Below, in pieces: positions 7,686 through 15,677 of a DNA stretch of 23,905 nucleotides. The notes beneath the pieces are model-generated. The model was not told where the DNA came from, searched no databases, and worked only from the letters and a program-made list of their open reading frames with translations. A program made the translations under genes and the position numbers. Source of the DNA: Rhodospirillales bacterium (GTDB lineage: Bacteria; Pseudomonadota; Alphaproteobacteria; SMXQ01); assembly GCA_024638585.1 (NCBI GenBank), contig JAHEKA010000002.1, positions 1-23,905 on the forward strand, read 5' to 3'. Positions within the stretch are counted from its first letter, which is position 1. Each line of letters starts with the position of its first letter.

Positions 7686-8474
7686 ATGATCCACCTCCCT
7701 GCGACGGCTCCGGCACGACGACGGCAGCCCAAGGCAATCGGTACCGGGATCACCCGGCTCGCACGGTGGATCGTCATCGTCCTCTTGGGCGCCCTGGCCG
7801 CGTTCCCGACCGATGCCCTGGCCCAGGACAAGGTGGATCTCGAACTGATCCTCATGGTCGACGGGTCGGGCAGCATCGACGACGATGAGTTCATCCTGCA
7901 GCGCCTCGGCTACGCCAAGGCGTTCCGCAATCCCCGTGTCGCCGCCGCCATCCGCAACGGACCGCTGCACAAGATTGCCGTCTCCTACGTGGAGTGGACC
8001 GGCCCCTTTCTGCAGGTCCCGATCATCAATTGGACGGTCCTGCACGACAAGACCTCCATCGAAGCGTTTGCCACGCAACTGGAGGTGGGGCCGCGCGAGC
8101 TGTTCTCCGGCGGCACGGCGGTCGGCAACGCGATCCTCTACGGTGCCCAATCGATCGACGCGAACAAGTTCAAGGGAACCCGGCGGGTGATCGATATCTC
8201 CGGCGACGGTCCGACCAACCGGGGCATGCCCGCCGCGATCGCCCGCGACCAGGTGGTGGCGCGGGGCTTCACGGTGAACGGCCTGCCGATCCTCACCAAC
8301 TATCCGGAGCTGGATGTCTTTTTCCTTGATAACGTGATCGGCGGGCCCGGCGCGTTTTCCATTCCCGCCAAGACCTTCAAGGATTTCAACGCGGCGATCC
8401 TCACCAAACTGATTCGCGAAATCGCCGGGCGGACCATCCCCGCCCAGCGGCAGACCGCGGCCCGCAACCGGTAG
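7686..8474 (+). CDS. DUF1194 family exported protein (von Willebrand A-like)
   Basis: This 262-residue protein has an N-terminal signal peptide. An Arg-rich n-region is followed by hydrophobic WIVIVLLGALAAF (28-40) and a probable AxA cleavage after DALA (about residue 46). The mature part begins with a strand and a MIDAS motif, D-G-S-G-S at 59-63, completed by Thr144 in SGGTAVG and Asp174 in ISGDGP. A divalent metal site as in VWA domains is therefore intact. This matches DUF1194, a family common in alphaproteobacteria with no assigned biochemical function; ligand or partner binding in the periplasm is the reasonable guess. The start has a weak upstream ribosome site, and a long n-region leaves room for a slightly later start. 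It ends 34 bases before the convergent dehydrogenase gene. Confidence 0.85.
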   Translation: MIHLPATAPARRRQPKAIGTGITRLARWIVIVLLGALAAFPTDALAQDKVDLELILMVDGSGSIDDDEFILQRLGYAKAFRNPRVAAAIRNGPLHKIAVSYVEWTGPFLQVPIINWTVLHDKTSIEAFATQLEVGPRELFSGGTAVGNAILYGAQSIDANKFKGTRRVIDISGDGPTNRGMPAAIARDQVVARGFTVNGLPILTNYPELDVFFLDNVIGGPGAFSIPAKTFKDFNAAILTKLIREIAGRTIPAQRQTAARNR

Positions 8475-8508
8475 GGATCACACTCTCTCCAGTAAAGGTG
8501 CTGGCCCT

Positions 8509-9267
8509 TCAGTAGATGTGCTGGGCGCCGGTGACAAAGATTTCCGTCCCCGACACATAGCCCGACTGGGCGCTGCACAAGAAATAGATGACGTTCGCCA
8601 CCTCCTCCGGGTCGCCGAGGCGCCCCAACGGTATACGCGGGATCAAGGCATCGGTTTCCGGCGACAGCATGTCGGTGGCGATCTCGCCCGGGGCGATGGC
8701 ATTGACCCGCACGCCGAGCGCCCCGAACTCAGCCGCCATTTCCCGGGTCAACGCGCTGAGTGCCGCCTTGGAGACACTATAGGCGGATCCTGCGAAGGGA
8801 TGGATCGCATGGCCGGCGACGGAAGTGATATTGACCACGGTGCCGCGCCCGCGGTGCAGTGCCGCAGCGAAACCGCGGCTCAGCCGCAAGGGGGCAAACA
8901 GGTTAAGCTCGAACACGTCGCGCCAGGCGTCGATATCGCCGTTGAGGCAACCGAGACGTTCCTTATAGGGGGTCTTTGGCGAGACGCCGGCATTGTTAAC
9001 AAGCGCCTGGAGCGGCGCGTCGCCCATCAGCTCCAGGGCCTCCGCGATGAATCGGTCCTGTTCGTCCGAACGTGCCAGATCGACTGTGACATGACCGGCC
9101 CAGTTGGGGTCGCGCTGACAGGCATCGGGCACCTCATCGCGGGAACAGGTGATGACCTGCCAGCCTTCGTCGGAGAACCGCTTGACCGTCGCATGACCGA
9201 TGCCGCGGCTGGCGCCGGTCAGCACCACAGTTCTGGGATCGCCGGGTTCTTGGTCCGCTTGGGTCAT
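8509..9267 (-). CDS. short-chain dehydrogenase/reductase
   Basis: This 252-residue classical SDR has an NAD(P)-binding T-G-x3-G-x-G at TGASRGIG (17-24), structural NNAG at 91-94 and Asn122. The catalytic Ser149 (NITSVAG), Tyr163 and Lys167 (YSVSK) are present. It ends with the usual R-x-G-D-P-E-E-V...SGYVSGTEIFVTGAQ block. Arg43 after beta 2 (CSRDE) hints at NADPH preference. The substrate is unknown, and fabG- or FabG-like roles are possible but not shown. The ATG at 9265-9267 has little Shine-Dalgarno complementarity, so initiation may depend on read-through from the gene 52 bases upstream. It is the last gene of the minus-strand run beginning at pdxH. Confidence 0.88.
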   Translation of the reverse strand: MTQADQEPGDPRTVVLTGASRGIGHATVKRFSDEGWQVITCSRDEVPDACQRDPNWAGHVTVDLARSDEQDRFIAEALELMGDAPLQALVNNAGVSPKTPYKERLGCLNGDIDAWRDVFELNLFAPLRLSRGFAAALHRGRGTVVNITSVAGHAIHPFAGSAYSVSKAALSALTREMAAEFGALGVRVNAIAPGEIATDMLSPETDALIPRIPLGRLGDPEEVANVIYFLCSAQSGYVSGTEIFVTGAQHIY

Positions 9268-9319
9268 GTCCGGAGGTTAGAGGCTTTCCCTGGGCCCGAC
9301 CAGCCCCGCGATGGCGCGC

Positions 9320-9679
9320 CTAAGCGACCGAAACGATCCTGAAGGGATGTATCCTGCCGTCATGGCCGGTGAGAGAGACATACTCCCCCTCCACGAAGGC
9401 ATGGGATTCAAATCGGAAGAAAGGCTCGTCATCTTCCTCCCCGGGCGCATAGGAGAATGCCCAGGTGCGGTGGCGGGTGTGGATCAGATAGCCTTCTTCC
9501 GGATCTTCCTCACCCCAGAACCGCTTGACCGTGCACGCCGTCTTGTCGTCCCGCCAGGTGTCAACGTCGATATGACCCTCTCCATCCAGCGGCACGCGGA
9601 ACTCATAGCCGTATTCCGCGCTGCCCTCGGGATGATTTGGGGTGCGGGCCAGTTCAAGGCGAATGGTCTTGAATGCCAC
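9320..9679 (-). CDS. conserved-looking protein of unknown function, 119 residues, GTG start
   Basis: This is a small acidic soluble protein without signal peptide or membrane segment and is not recognised. Blocks such as AFKTIRLELAR, AEYGYEFRVPLD and DDEPFFRFESHAFVEGEYVSLTGHDG suggest a beta-rich fold. The RF.SH.F..GEYVS...HDG segment looks like a conserved core. I placed the start at the GTG at 9677-9679, since GGAGG lies ten bases upstream. The longer version from TTG at 9718 would run over that site and touch the stop of the preceding gene. It lies 35 bases after the universal stress protein and 52 before the dehydrogenase, all minus, so it is probably co-transcribed with the stress protein. 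Confidence 0.75.
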   Translation of the reverse strand: MAFKTIRLELARTPNHPEGSAEYGYEFRVPLDGEGHIDVDTWRDDKTACTVKRFWGEEDPEEGYLIHTRHRTWAFSYAPGEEDDEPFFRFESHAFVEGEYVSLTGHDGRIHPFRIVSVA

Positions 9680-9714
9680 GGTGTCTTTTCCTCCGTTTTC
9701 GGGGGTGCCCGACC

Positions 9715-10584
9715 TCAATGGGCCAGCAACACCGGGATTTTCGCAGAGTGCAACACATGGTTTGTCACACCGCCCAGGATCATCTCCCGCATCCGGCTGT
9801 GGGTGTAAGCCCCCATCACCAAAAGATCCGCTTTGGCCCGGGACGCCGCCCCGGTTAGAGCCCTGCCGACATCACCGCCGCGGCTCCTCACGCGGTTGAC
9901 CTTGGCGCGGACACCGTGCCAGCGCAGGTAGGCAACCAATCCGTCGAGGTTTTGATCCTGGCCGCTGCCTTCGACCACGGTGATCGCGGTCACCGTCTTC
10001 GCACCCGTAATGAACGGCAGAGCGGAGGACACCGCATTCGAAGCCTCGACACTGCCGTTCCAGGCGATGGCAACGGACGTGCCCAATTGGCGGGGCATGG
10101 TGGCGGGCGCCAGCAATACCGGGCGGCCGGTCCCCATCATGGCGCTTTCCGCGACGCTGGCCGCGACAACGTCGCTGGAATTCCGGGGACGGCGCACGAC
10201 CGTCAGGTCGTTGATCCGGCCAAGGGATTCGACCCAATAATCGGACAGGCCTGTCTCTTCCCGAAAGGATACCGACGAATCACGTTTGGCCGCCGGCCGT
10301 GCCGCGGTCTTGATCTTCGCCTTGGCGACCGCGGCCTCGAACGCCCTGTGGGTCCGGCCGGCCACGGCATCTGCGCGTTTGGCGGCCACTTCCATCACTT
10401 CTTCCACCAGGGCCGGGGAAACGCTTTCACCAACGAAATCGGATACGGAACTGGTCGGATCCGCCCGAAGGTGCAACACCTCGACATGGGCGTCGAAAGT
10501 TTTGGCCAGCTTGAACGCCGTTCCCAGCGTCGCCGCAGCTCCCGTCGCGTCAGCCAAGGGAACAAGGATGGTTTTGATGGGCAT
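9715..10584 (-). CDS. universal stress protein with two Usp domains (second copy)
   Basis: This 289-residue tandem Usp protein has domain 1 starting at PIKTILVPLADATGAAATLG and domain 2 at LGTSVAIAWNGSVEAS (about 167). The C-terminal G-x2-G-x9-G loop is intact (MGAYTHSRMREMILGGVTNHVL), so ATP binding is likely in domain 2. Domain 1 ends in a region rich in Lys, Ala and Arg without a clear loop. GGAGGAG lies about eight bases before the ATG at 10582-10584, a strong ribosome binding site. It shares architecture and the AWN-S motif with the 1821-2657 protein but differs strongly in sequence, so this is not a recent duplication. Its position 108 bases after the cation transporter and a TATACT-like promoter element suggest its own transcription start. 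Confidence 0.9.
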   Translation of the reverse strand: MPIKTILVPLADATGAAATLGTAFKLAKTFDAHVEVLHLRADPTSSVSDFVGESVSPALVEEVMEVAAKRADAVAGRTHRAFEAAVAKAKIKTAARPAAKRDSSVSFREETGLSDYWVESLGRINDLTVVRRPRNSSDVVAASVAESAMMGTGRPVLLAPATMPRQLGTSVAIAWNGSVEASNAVSSALPFITGAKTVTAITVVEGSGQDQNLDGLVAYLRWHGVRAKVNRVRSRGGDVGRALTGAASRAKADLLVMGAYTHSRMREMILGGVTNHVLHSAKIPVLLAH

Positions 10585-10655
10585 GATGGGCTCCTCCCCC
10601 AGGACGAGACCAACCCATTCAGCCCCGAAGATCCCGGAATTAAAGTTATTTTCTC

Positions 10656-10687
10656 AGTATATATGGGGTTTTAGGCCCCGGCAGCAA
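10656..10687 (-). promoter_or_regulatory. candidate promoter of the second universal stress gene
   Basis: On the minus strand TTGCTG (10687-10682) precedes TATATA (10663-10658) with 18 bp. An overlapping TATACT (10661-10656) is a 5/6 match to the -10 consensus, but its spacing is 20 bp. The AT-rich patch is unusual for this sequence and lies about 70 bp before the ATG. Confidence 0.35.
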
Positions 10688-10692
10688 TACCT

Positions 10693-11712
10693 CTAGACCT
10701 CTTTCTCCCCATCATCGCCGATGAAGGTCGCCTTGTGCTCGTCGATGCCCTCGGGATCCTGATGGATGATCACACCGCCACCGGGAAAGGCGGCCCGGAC
10801 CTTGGCTTCGACGTCATCGGAGATTTCATGGGCCCTGAGCAGGGAAATATCCTTGGGCAGATCCAAGTGAAACTGAATGAACGCCCTGGGACCGGACTGG
10901 CGCGTCCGGAGATCATGGATGTCGCAGACCTCAGGATGGGAGAGCGCAATATCGATGATGCGCGCGCGGTCCTCCTGGCCGAGCTCCTTGTCCATCAAGG
11001 AATCGAGGGAGGTCCGGACGATGCGCAAGACGTTCCAGAAAAGGTAGACCGCGATGGCAAGCCCGATCAGCGGATCGGCGATCCCGAGCCCCATGGACGA
11101 ACTCATGAACAGCGACAGGATGACGCTGGCATGGATCAGGATGTCGCCCTTGTAATGGAGCGAATCGGCGGTGATGGCGACCGAGTTCGTCTGTTTGACC
11201 ACGTAGTTCTGGAACCCCACCAGGATCAGGGTCAGGGCGATCGAGAACACCATGATGCCGATGCCGATGCCCTCGTTGGCAATGCTTTTCGGTCCCACGA
11301 AGCGGCCCACGACCTCCACCACCAGATAGAGCGAAGATCCAGCGATGAATGCCGCCTGAGCCAAGGCAGCCAGCGGCTCCGCCTTGCCATGGCCGAAGCG
11401 ATGTTTGGTATCCGCGGGCCGCAATGCGCGGCGCACGGCCACCAGGTTGACCAGGGAAGCGGCAACGTCCATCAACGAATCCATCAGCGCCGAGAGGACG
11501 CTGACGGCGTCGGTCAAGAACCAGCCCACCGCCTTGACGGCGACAAGAATGGCAGCGACGGAGACCGATGCCGCCGTCGCGAACTTCAGCAGGCGTGCGA
11601 CACGCGGTGAAATCTGATCGTGCATCGCGGTCTCAGCGGTCTCGTCGCCGCCGGGCACGGGCCGACCCTGGACCCCGCCCTCCGGCGGCGCCATGTTGGC
11701 CGGGGAACTCAT
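10693..11712 (-). CDS. cation diffusion facilitator family transporter (FieF/YiiP-like)
   Basis: This 339-residue inner-membrane protein exchanges a divalent cation (Zn, Fe, Cd or Co in relatives) for protons. About six membrane helices span residues 42-232. The transport-site residues match YiiP: Asp78 and Asp82 in ALMDSLMD (TM2), His186 and Asp190 in ADSLHYKGD (TM5). HRFGHGKAE (104-112) in the TM2-3 loop is the family signature. The cytoplasmic domain ends with IIHQDP, whose His317 and Asp319 correspond to regulatory metal ligands. I chose the ATG at 11710-11712, which overlaps the pdxH stop as ATGA; an in-frame ATG at 11736 lies inside pdxH. The first 30 residues are a flexible, Pro/Gly-rich extension. 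Coupling to pdxH is structural and need not be functional. Confidence 0.93.
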   Translation of the reverse strand: MSSPANMAPPEGGVQGRPVPGGDETAETAMHDQISPRVARLLKFATAASVSVAAILVAVKAVGWFLTDAVSVLSALMDSLMDVAASLVNLVAVRRALRPADTKHRFGHGKAEPLAALAQAAFIAGSSLYLVVEVVGRFVGPKSIANEGIGIGIMVFSIALTLILVGFQNYVVKQTNSVAITADSLHYKGDILIHASVILSLFMSSSMGLGIADPLIGLAIAVYLFWNVLRIVRTSLDSLMDKELGQEDRARIIDIALSHPEVCDIHDLRTRQSGPRAFIQFHLDLPKDISLLRAHEISDDVEAKVRAAFPGGGVIIHQDPEGIDEHKATFIGDDGEKEV

Positions 11713-12311
11713 GGATAGAGCCTCGTCACGTGCCAATCCTTGCTTGCGCGCTCGAAGACGATGCGCTCATGCAGCCGGTAGGGCCGATCGAGCCAGAATT
11801 CAAGCTTCTCCGCCCGTACCCGGTAGCCCGACCAATGGGGCGGCCTAGGGACCGAGCGGCCCTTGTACTTGAGCTCGAAATGAGCAAAGCGCTTTTCCAA
11901 TTCGAAGCGCTCGGGCATGACTTCCGACTGCAGAGACGCCCAGGCCGCCACCTGGCTGTCGCGGGGGCGGCTGGCAAAATAGGCGTCGGCGGCCCCCTCA
12001 TCGACCGTATCCACGGTCCCGTCGATACGCACCTGTCGGCGCAGGCTCTTCCAGTGGAACACCAGCGAGGCCCGGGGATTGCCACCGATCTCAAGCCCCT
12101 TGCGGCTGCCGAAATTGGTATAGAAGACGAAACCGTCACCTTCCCGCCCCTTGAGCAGCACCATGCGCACCGACGGCGCGCCGCCGGCATCGGCCGTGGC
12201 GCAGGCCATGGCATTGGCATCCCGTTCCGACGCCCAGGCATCGCCATACCACGCGTCGAACAGGGTAAACGGATCCGATCTCTCAAGCTGAGCGGTGCCT
12301 TCGTCCAGCAT
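11709..12311 (-). CDS. pdxH: pyridoxamine 5'-phosphate oxidase
   Basis: This 200-residue FMN enzyme oxidises pyridoxine or pyridoxamine 5'-phosphate to PLP. The collinear family blocks are DPFTLFDAWY, AMACATADAGGAPSVRMVLLKG, FVFYTNFGSRKG, SLVFHWKSLRRQVRI, SRPRDSQVAAWAS, RPPHWSGYRV, and the C-terminal PYRLHERIVF and W-H-V-T-R-L-Y-P. Length and order equal E. coli PdxH. The frame is open upstream to an ATG at 12545. The start at 12309-12311 is preferred because the family begins about ten residues before DPFTLF; AGGAG lies some 14 bases upstream, rather far. It is the first gene of a minus-strand run and diverges from fabI. PLP made here would serve hemA and the aminotransferase in this window. 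Confidence 0.95.
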   Translation of the reverse strand: MLDEGTAQLERSDPFTLFDAWYGDAWASERDANAMACATADAGGAPSVRMVLLKGREGDGFVFYTNFGSRKGLEIGGNPRASLVFHWKSLRRQVRIDGTVDTVDEGAADAYFASRPRDSQVAAWASLQSEVMPERFELEKRFAHFELKYKGRSVPRPPHWSGYRVRAEKLEFWLDRPYRLHERIVFERASKDWHVTRLYP

Positions 12312-12488
12312 AAATGCGCTTCGAACTCCTGAGGCCAAGGGCCGGCCTGTCGCGGCGGGCCCAAAGAATGATCTTTCAGTGTAGAACACCGTGGCGCCAA
12401 AATGAACCATTTGCCCGCGCCTCCACGGGGCGCAGCCCTTTGGTCCGGGCGCGCCCGCGATAATCCCTTCAGGCAAAAGGGGCATTGT

Positions 12489-12516
12489 TTGAGTTGGGAC
12501 GCCTTTCGTGTAGGAT
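12489..12516 (+). promoter_or_regulatory. fabI: candidate fabI promoter
   Basis: TTGAGT (12489-12494) and TAGGAT (12511-12516) are 16 bp apart and match the -35 and -10 consensus at 4/6 each. They lie about 60 bp before the fabI ATG within the 263-bp divergent pdxH-fabI gap. I saw nothing else definite in that gap. Confidence 0.35.
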
Positions 12517-12574
12517 GCCGCGGCACGCGTTTCCGGCTGGGGCATTCGTCCCCGACATCAATATTGAGGGAGAA

Positions 12575-13387
12575 ATGGGCCAAGGTAGTGGACTCCTGAC
12601 AGGCAAGAAGGGACTGGTCATGGGCGTTGCCAATGACCATTCCATCGCTTGGGGCATCGCTGCCGAAGCGGCCGCCAGCGGGGCGGAGCTTGCCTTCACA
12701 TATCAAGGAGACGCCCTGAAGAAGCGTGTCGAGCCGCTGGCGCAGCGGGCGGGATCCGGTTTGGTCCTGCCTTGCGACGTGACGGACAACGACTCTATCG
12801 ACGCAGTGTTCGATACAATCCAGGAGACCTGGGGCAGCCTCGATTTCCTGGTCCATGCCATTGCCTTCTCCGACAAGAGCGAATTGACCGGCGATTACAT
12901 CAACACCAGCATCGACAATTTCGCCCGCACCATGGAGATCTCCTGCTATTCCTTCACCGCGCTGGCAGCCCGCGCCGCGCCTTTGATGAGTGAAGGCGGT
13001 TCCCTGGTCACGCTCACCTATCTCGGGGCCGAGCGCATCATTCCCCATTACAATGTCATGGGGGTAGCCAAGGCCGCCCTGGAGGCCAGCGTCCGGGCGC
13101 TGGCGGTCGAGCTCGGCGCCAAGGGGGTCCGGGTCAACGCCATTTCCGCCGGCCCCATCAAGACGCTGGCGGCTTCAGGCATCGGCGATTTCCGCTACAT
13201 CCTCAAATGGAACGAATTGAACTCGCCGCTGCGGCGCACCGTCACCATCGAGGACGTGGGCAAGTCGGCGCTGTTCCTGCTGTCGGACCTGGCCAGCGGA
13301 GTGACCGGGGAGGTCCTGCATGTCGACGCGGGTTACCACGTCGTGGGCATGAAGAATCCGGATGCGCCCGACATCTCCACCGTCTAG
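12575..13387 (+). CDS. fabI: enoyl-[acyl-carrier-protein] reductase, NADH
   Basis: This 270-residue divergent SDR reduces trans-2-enoyl-ACP in the last step of each type II fatty acid elongation cycle. GLVMGVANDHSIAWGIA (13-29) is the FabI-type cofactor loop. Tyr149 (LTYLGAERIIPHYNVMG), Tyr159 and Lys166 give the FabI Tyr-x6-Lys pair, which separates it from FabG-type SDRs with Tyr-x3-Lys. SAGPIKTLAASGI is the flexible substrate loop that orders with inhibitors such as triclosan. GAGGGAG at 12566-12572 sets the ATG at 12575; the frame is open further upstream to 12485 but that part lacks family similarity. aroC starts 20 bases after its stop. Confidence 0.96.
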   Translation: MGQGSGLLTGKKGLVMGVANDHSIAWGIAAEAAASGAELAFTYQGDALKKRVEPLAQRAGSGLVLPCDVTDNDSIDAVFDTIQETWGSLDFLVHAIAFSDKSELTGDYINTSIDNFARTMEISCYSFTALAARAAPLMSEGGSLVTLTYLGAERIIPHYNVMGVAKAALEASVRALAVELGAKGVRVNAISAGPIKTLAASGIGDFRYILKWNELNSPLRRTVTIEDVGKSALFLLSDLASGVTGEVLHVDAGYHVVGMKNPDAPDISTV

Positions 13388-13407
13388 CAGCGGCATCAGG
13401 TGATTCC

Positions 13408-14478
13408 ATGTCGATGAACACCTTCGGCCATCTGTTCCGCGTCACCACCTGGGGCGAAAGCCATGGACCGGCGATCGGCTGCGTGGTGGACGGCTGTCCG
13501 CCCGGCATCGAAATTGACGCCGATGACCTCCAGGTCTGGCTCGACAAGCGGCGCCCGGGACAGAGCCGCTTCACGACCCAGCGTAAGGAGTCGGACACCG
13601 TCCAGATCCTGTCGGGCACCTTCGAAGGCAAGACCACCGGCACGCCGATCAGCCTGTTGATCGAGAATGAAGACCTCCGCTCCAAGGATTACGACGACAT
13701 CAAGGACAAGTTCCGCCCGGGCCATGGGGATTTCACCTATTGGCACAAGTACGGTATCCGCGACTACCGCGGTGGCGGCCGCGCGTCGGCCCGGGAGACC
13801 GCCATGCGCGTCGCCGCCGGCGGGGTCGCCCGCAAGGTGCTGGGCGCCGGCGTGGTGATCCGCGCGGCGCTGATCCAAATGGGGCCCAACCGGGTCGACC
13901 CCGACAATTGGGACTGGGAGGAGGTCGACCGCAACCCCTTCTTCTGCCCGGACGCCAAGGCCGCCAAGGAATGGGAAGGGTATCTCGATTCCGTGCGTAA
14001 GGCGGGCTCCTCCTGCGGCGCCATCATCGAAGTGATGGCCGAGGGCGTGCCGGTCGGCCTGGGCGCCCCGGTCTATGGCAAGCTGGATGGGGACCTCGCT
14101 GCGGCGATGATGAGCATCAACGCCGTCAAGGGGGTGGAGATCGGTGCCGGCATGGGCGCGGCGGCCTTGTCCGGTGAGGACAACGCCGATGAAATGCGCA
14201 TGCGCGGCAACGACGTCACCTTCCTGTCCAACGCGGCGGGCGGGACGCTGGCTGGAATTTCGACGGGGCAGGACCTCGTTGTCCGCTTCGCCGTTAAGCC
14301 CACCAGTTCCATTCTGACGCCGCGGCGCACCGTCACCACCGGCGGCGAGGAAACCGAGATCTCGACCAAGGGCCGGCACGACCCCTGCGTCGGGATCCGC
14401 GGCGTGCCCGTGGGCGAGGCGATGATGGCCTGCGTGCTGGCCGATCACCTGCTGCGCCATCGCGCCCAGTGCGGGTAA
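13408..14478 (+). CDS. aroC: chorismate synthase
   Basis: This 356-residue enzyme needs reduced FMN and eliminates phosphate from 5-enolpyruvylshikimate-3-phosphate to make chorismate, the branch point for aromatic amino acids, folate and quinones. All three family signatures are visible: W-G-E-S-H-G (15-20, with His19), the block ending YRGGGRASARET (120-131) and RHDPCVGIRGVPVGEAMM (323-340). His106 (RPGHGD) and Asp325 are the expected active-site residues. AGGTGA a few bases before the ATG at 13408 marks the start; an ATG two codons later is an equally possible start. It follows fabI in the same direction, and its stop lies five bases from that of the convergent RNA methyltransferase. Confidence 0.97.
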   Translation: MSMNTFGHLFRVTTWGESHGPAIGCVVDGCPPGIEIDADDLQVWLDKRRPGQSRFTTQRKESDTVQILSGTFEGKTTGTPISLLIENEDLRSKDYDDIKDKFRPGHGDFTYWHKYGIRDYRGGGRASARETAMRVAAGGVARKVLGAGVVIRAALIQMGPNRVDPDNWDWEEVDRNPFFCPDAKAAKEWEGYLDSVRKAGSSCGAIIEVMAEGVPVGLGAPVYGKLDGDLAAAMMSINAVKGVEIGAGMGAAALSGEDNADEMRMRGNDVTFLSNAAGGTLAGISTGQDLVVRFAVKPTSSILTPRRTVTTGGEETEISTKGRHDPCVGIRGVPVGEAMMACVLADHLLRHRAQCG

Positions 14479-14483
14479 GCGCC

Positions 14484-15677
14484 CTACCTGTTAAAGGCCG
14501 CAACCAGCTCCAGATGCCGGGTCCAGACGAACTGGTCGACCAGGGTGACCGGGCCCGGGGCAAATCCCCCATCGGCCAGGATCTTCCCGTCCCGGGCGAA
14601 GCTTTGAGGATCGCAACTCACCATCACCACCGTGGGAACGTCTGAACCCGCCAGCGCCTCGGCCTGGGCCCGGGCGCCGGCACGCGGCGGATCGAGCACC
14701 ACCGCGTCAAAGGCGGTCAGCTCCGGTCCCAAGAGCGGGCGCCGAGCCAGGTTGCGCAGCTCCGCCGTGACTTGCGCGCCAAGTCCGGCCGCGCGGGCAG
14801 CGGCGTCGAGGGCCTCGATCAGTGCCGGGTCGCCGTCATAGGCCGTGACCACGCTGTCGCGGGCCAGCGGAAAGGTGAAGGTGCCGGCCCCGCAATAGAG
14901 ATCGGCCACCCGGCTGCCCGGTTTCACCGCCCGGGTGACCAGGTCCACCAATGCCGCCTCTCCCGCGGCCGACGCCTGCAGGAAGGCAAGCGGCGGCAGG
15001 GGCACGGAAACATCGCCGAAGCGTGCGGTGACGGGACGGAACTGCACGACCACCTCGGGTTCCCGAACGTCCTCTTGGCGAGGCCTGTGGCGGCGGCGTG
15101 AGCCCCGGCCTCGTCCGCCGGATCCAGAGACCGCGAGCGACTGATAGGACAGCCGGGCGATGCCGGTCCCGTGCGCAAAAGCGGTGAGCGATTCGCGGGC
15201 GGGCAGATCAAGGGCACCGGGGGCGCGGATCAAGACGTCGAGGGCGCCGTCAACCGTTTGCACTTCAGCCTCGGCTGTCTGGCCGGGCGCCAACGTCGCT
15301 TGGAAAAAGCCGCGAAGTTCCATGCTTAGGGCGAACAGCGCCGGCTCCAGCACACGGCAGGTGGTCATGTTGACGATGTCATGGCTGCCGCGCGCGCGGA
15401 ATCCGAGGGCCGCCCCCTCTTTCGTCCATTCCGCGGAAAAACGGGCCCGGCGGCGGGAGGCGGGCGGCACCGCAACCAAATCTCCGATCTCGGCTTTGAC
15501 GCCCGCGCGGCGGAGCGCCGCTTCGGCGAATCCCCGCTTCCAGGCACGGTAGTCAGCAGGCGTCTTGTCCTGGGCGGCACAACCGCCACAGATGCCGAAA
15601 TGGGGACACAGTGTTCCCGCCTCCCGACCGGAGGCATCGCTATTTTCAGCCACCGCCACCGGCACCCGCCCGTTCAT
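14484..15677 (-). CDS. RlmD/TrmA-family uracil-5-methyltransferase with an Arg/Gly-rich insertion
   Basis: This 397-residue SAM-dependent RNA m5U methyltransferase belongs to the RumA/TrmA family. Cys24, Cys30, Cys33 (CPHFGICGGC) and Cys107 (TTCRVLEP) form the iron-sulfur cluster set of RlmD-like enzymes. Motifs run in order: PPLAFLQ (Gln235), DLYCGAGTF (SAM, 259-267), LDPPRAG (328-334), the nucleophile Cys355 in MVSCDPQSFARD and Glu390 in RHLEL. The target is probably a 23S rRNA uridine, but RlmC/RlmD type cannot be separated here. No N-terminal TRAM domain is seen. A tract of about 20 residues rich in Arg and Gly (185-206, bases 15060-15125) sits between the cluster domain and the catalytic domain. 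Its ATG lies 32 bases inside the end of tlyA and no strong ribosome site is visible, so GTG codons slightly downstream are alternatives. Confidence 0.9.
   Translation of the reverse strand: MNGRVPVAVAENSDASGREAGTLCPHFGICGGCAAQDKTPADYRAWKRGFAEAALRRAGVKAEIGDLVAVPPASRRRARFSAEWTKEGAALGFRARGSHDIVNMTTCRVLEPALFALSMELRGFFQATLAPGQTAEAEVQTVDGALDVLIRAPGALDLPARESLTAFAHGTGIARLSYQSLAVSGSGGRGRGSRRRHRPRQEDVREPEVVVQFRPVTARFGDVSVPLPPLAFLQASAAGEAALVDLVTRAVKPGSRVADLYCGAGTFTFPLARDSVVTAYDGDPALIEALDAAARAAGLGAQVTAELRNLARRPLLGPELTAFDAVVLDPPRAGARAQAEALAGSDVPTVVMVSCDPQSFARDGKILADGGFAPGPVTLVDQFVWTRHLELVAAFNR

Noticed and set aside
10667..10679. GGGG...CCCC hairpin after the cation transporter gene as a terminator
   Set aside because: The stem is only 4 bp with no following T-run on the transcribed strand.
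11726..13048. 440-codon minus-strand ORF spanning pdxH and part of fabI
   Set aside because: It is in another frame than pdxH and antisense to fabI; no domain is visible.
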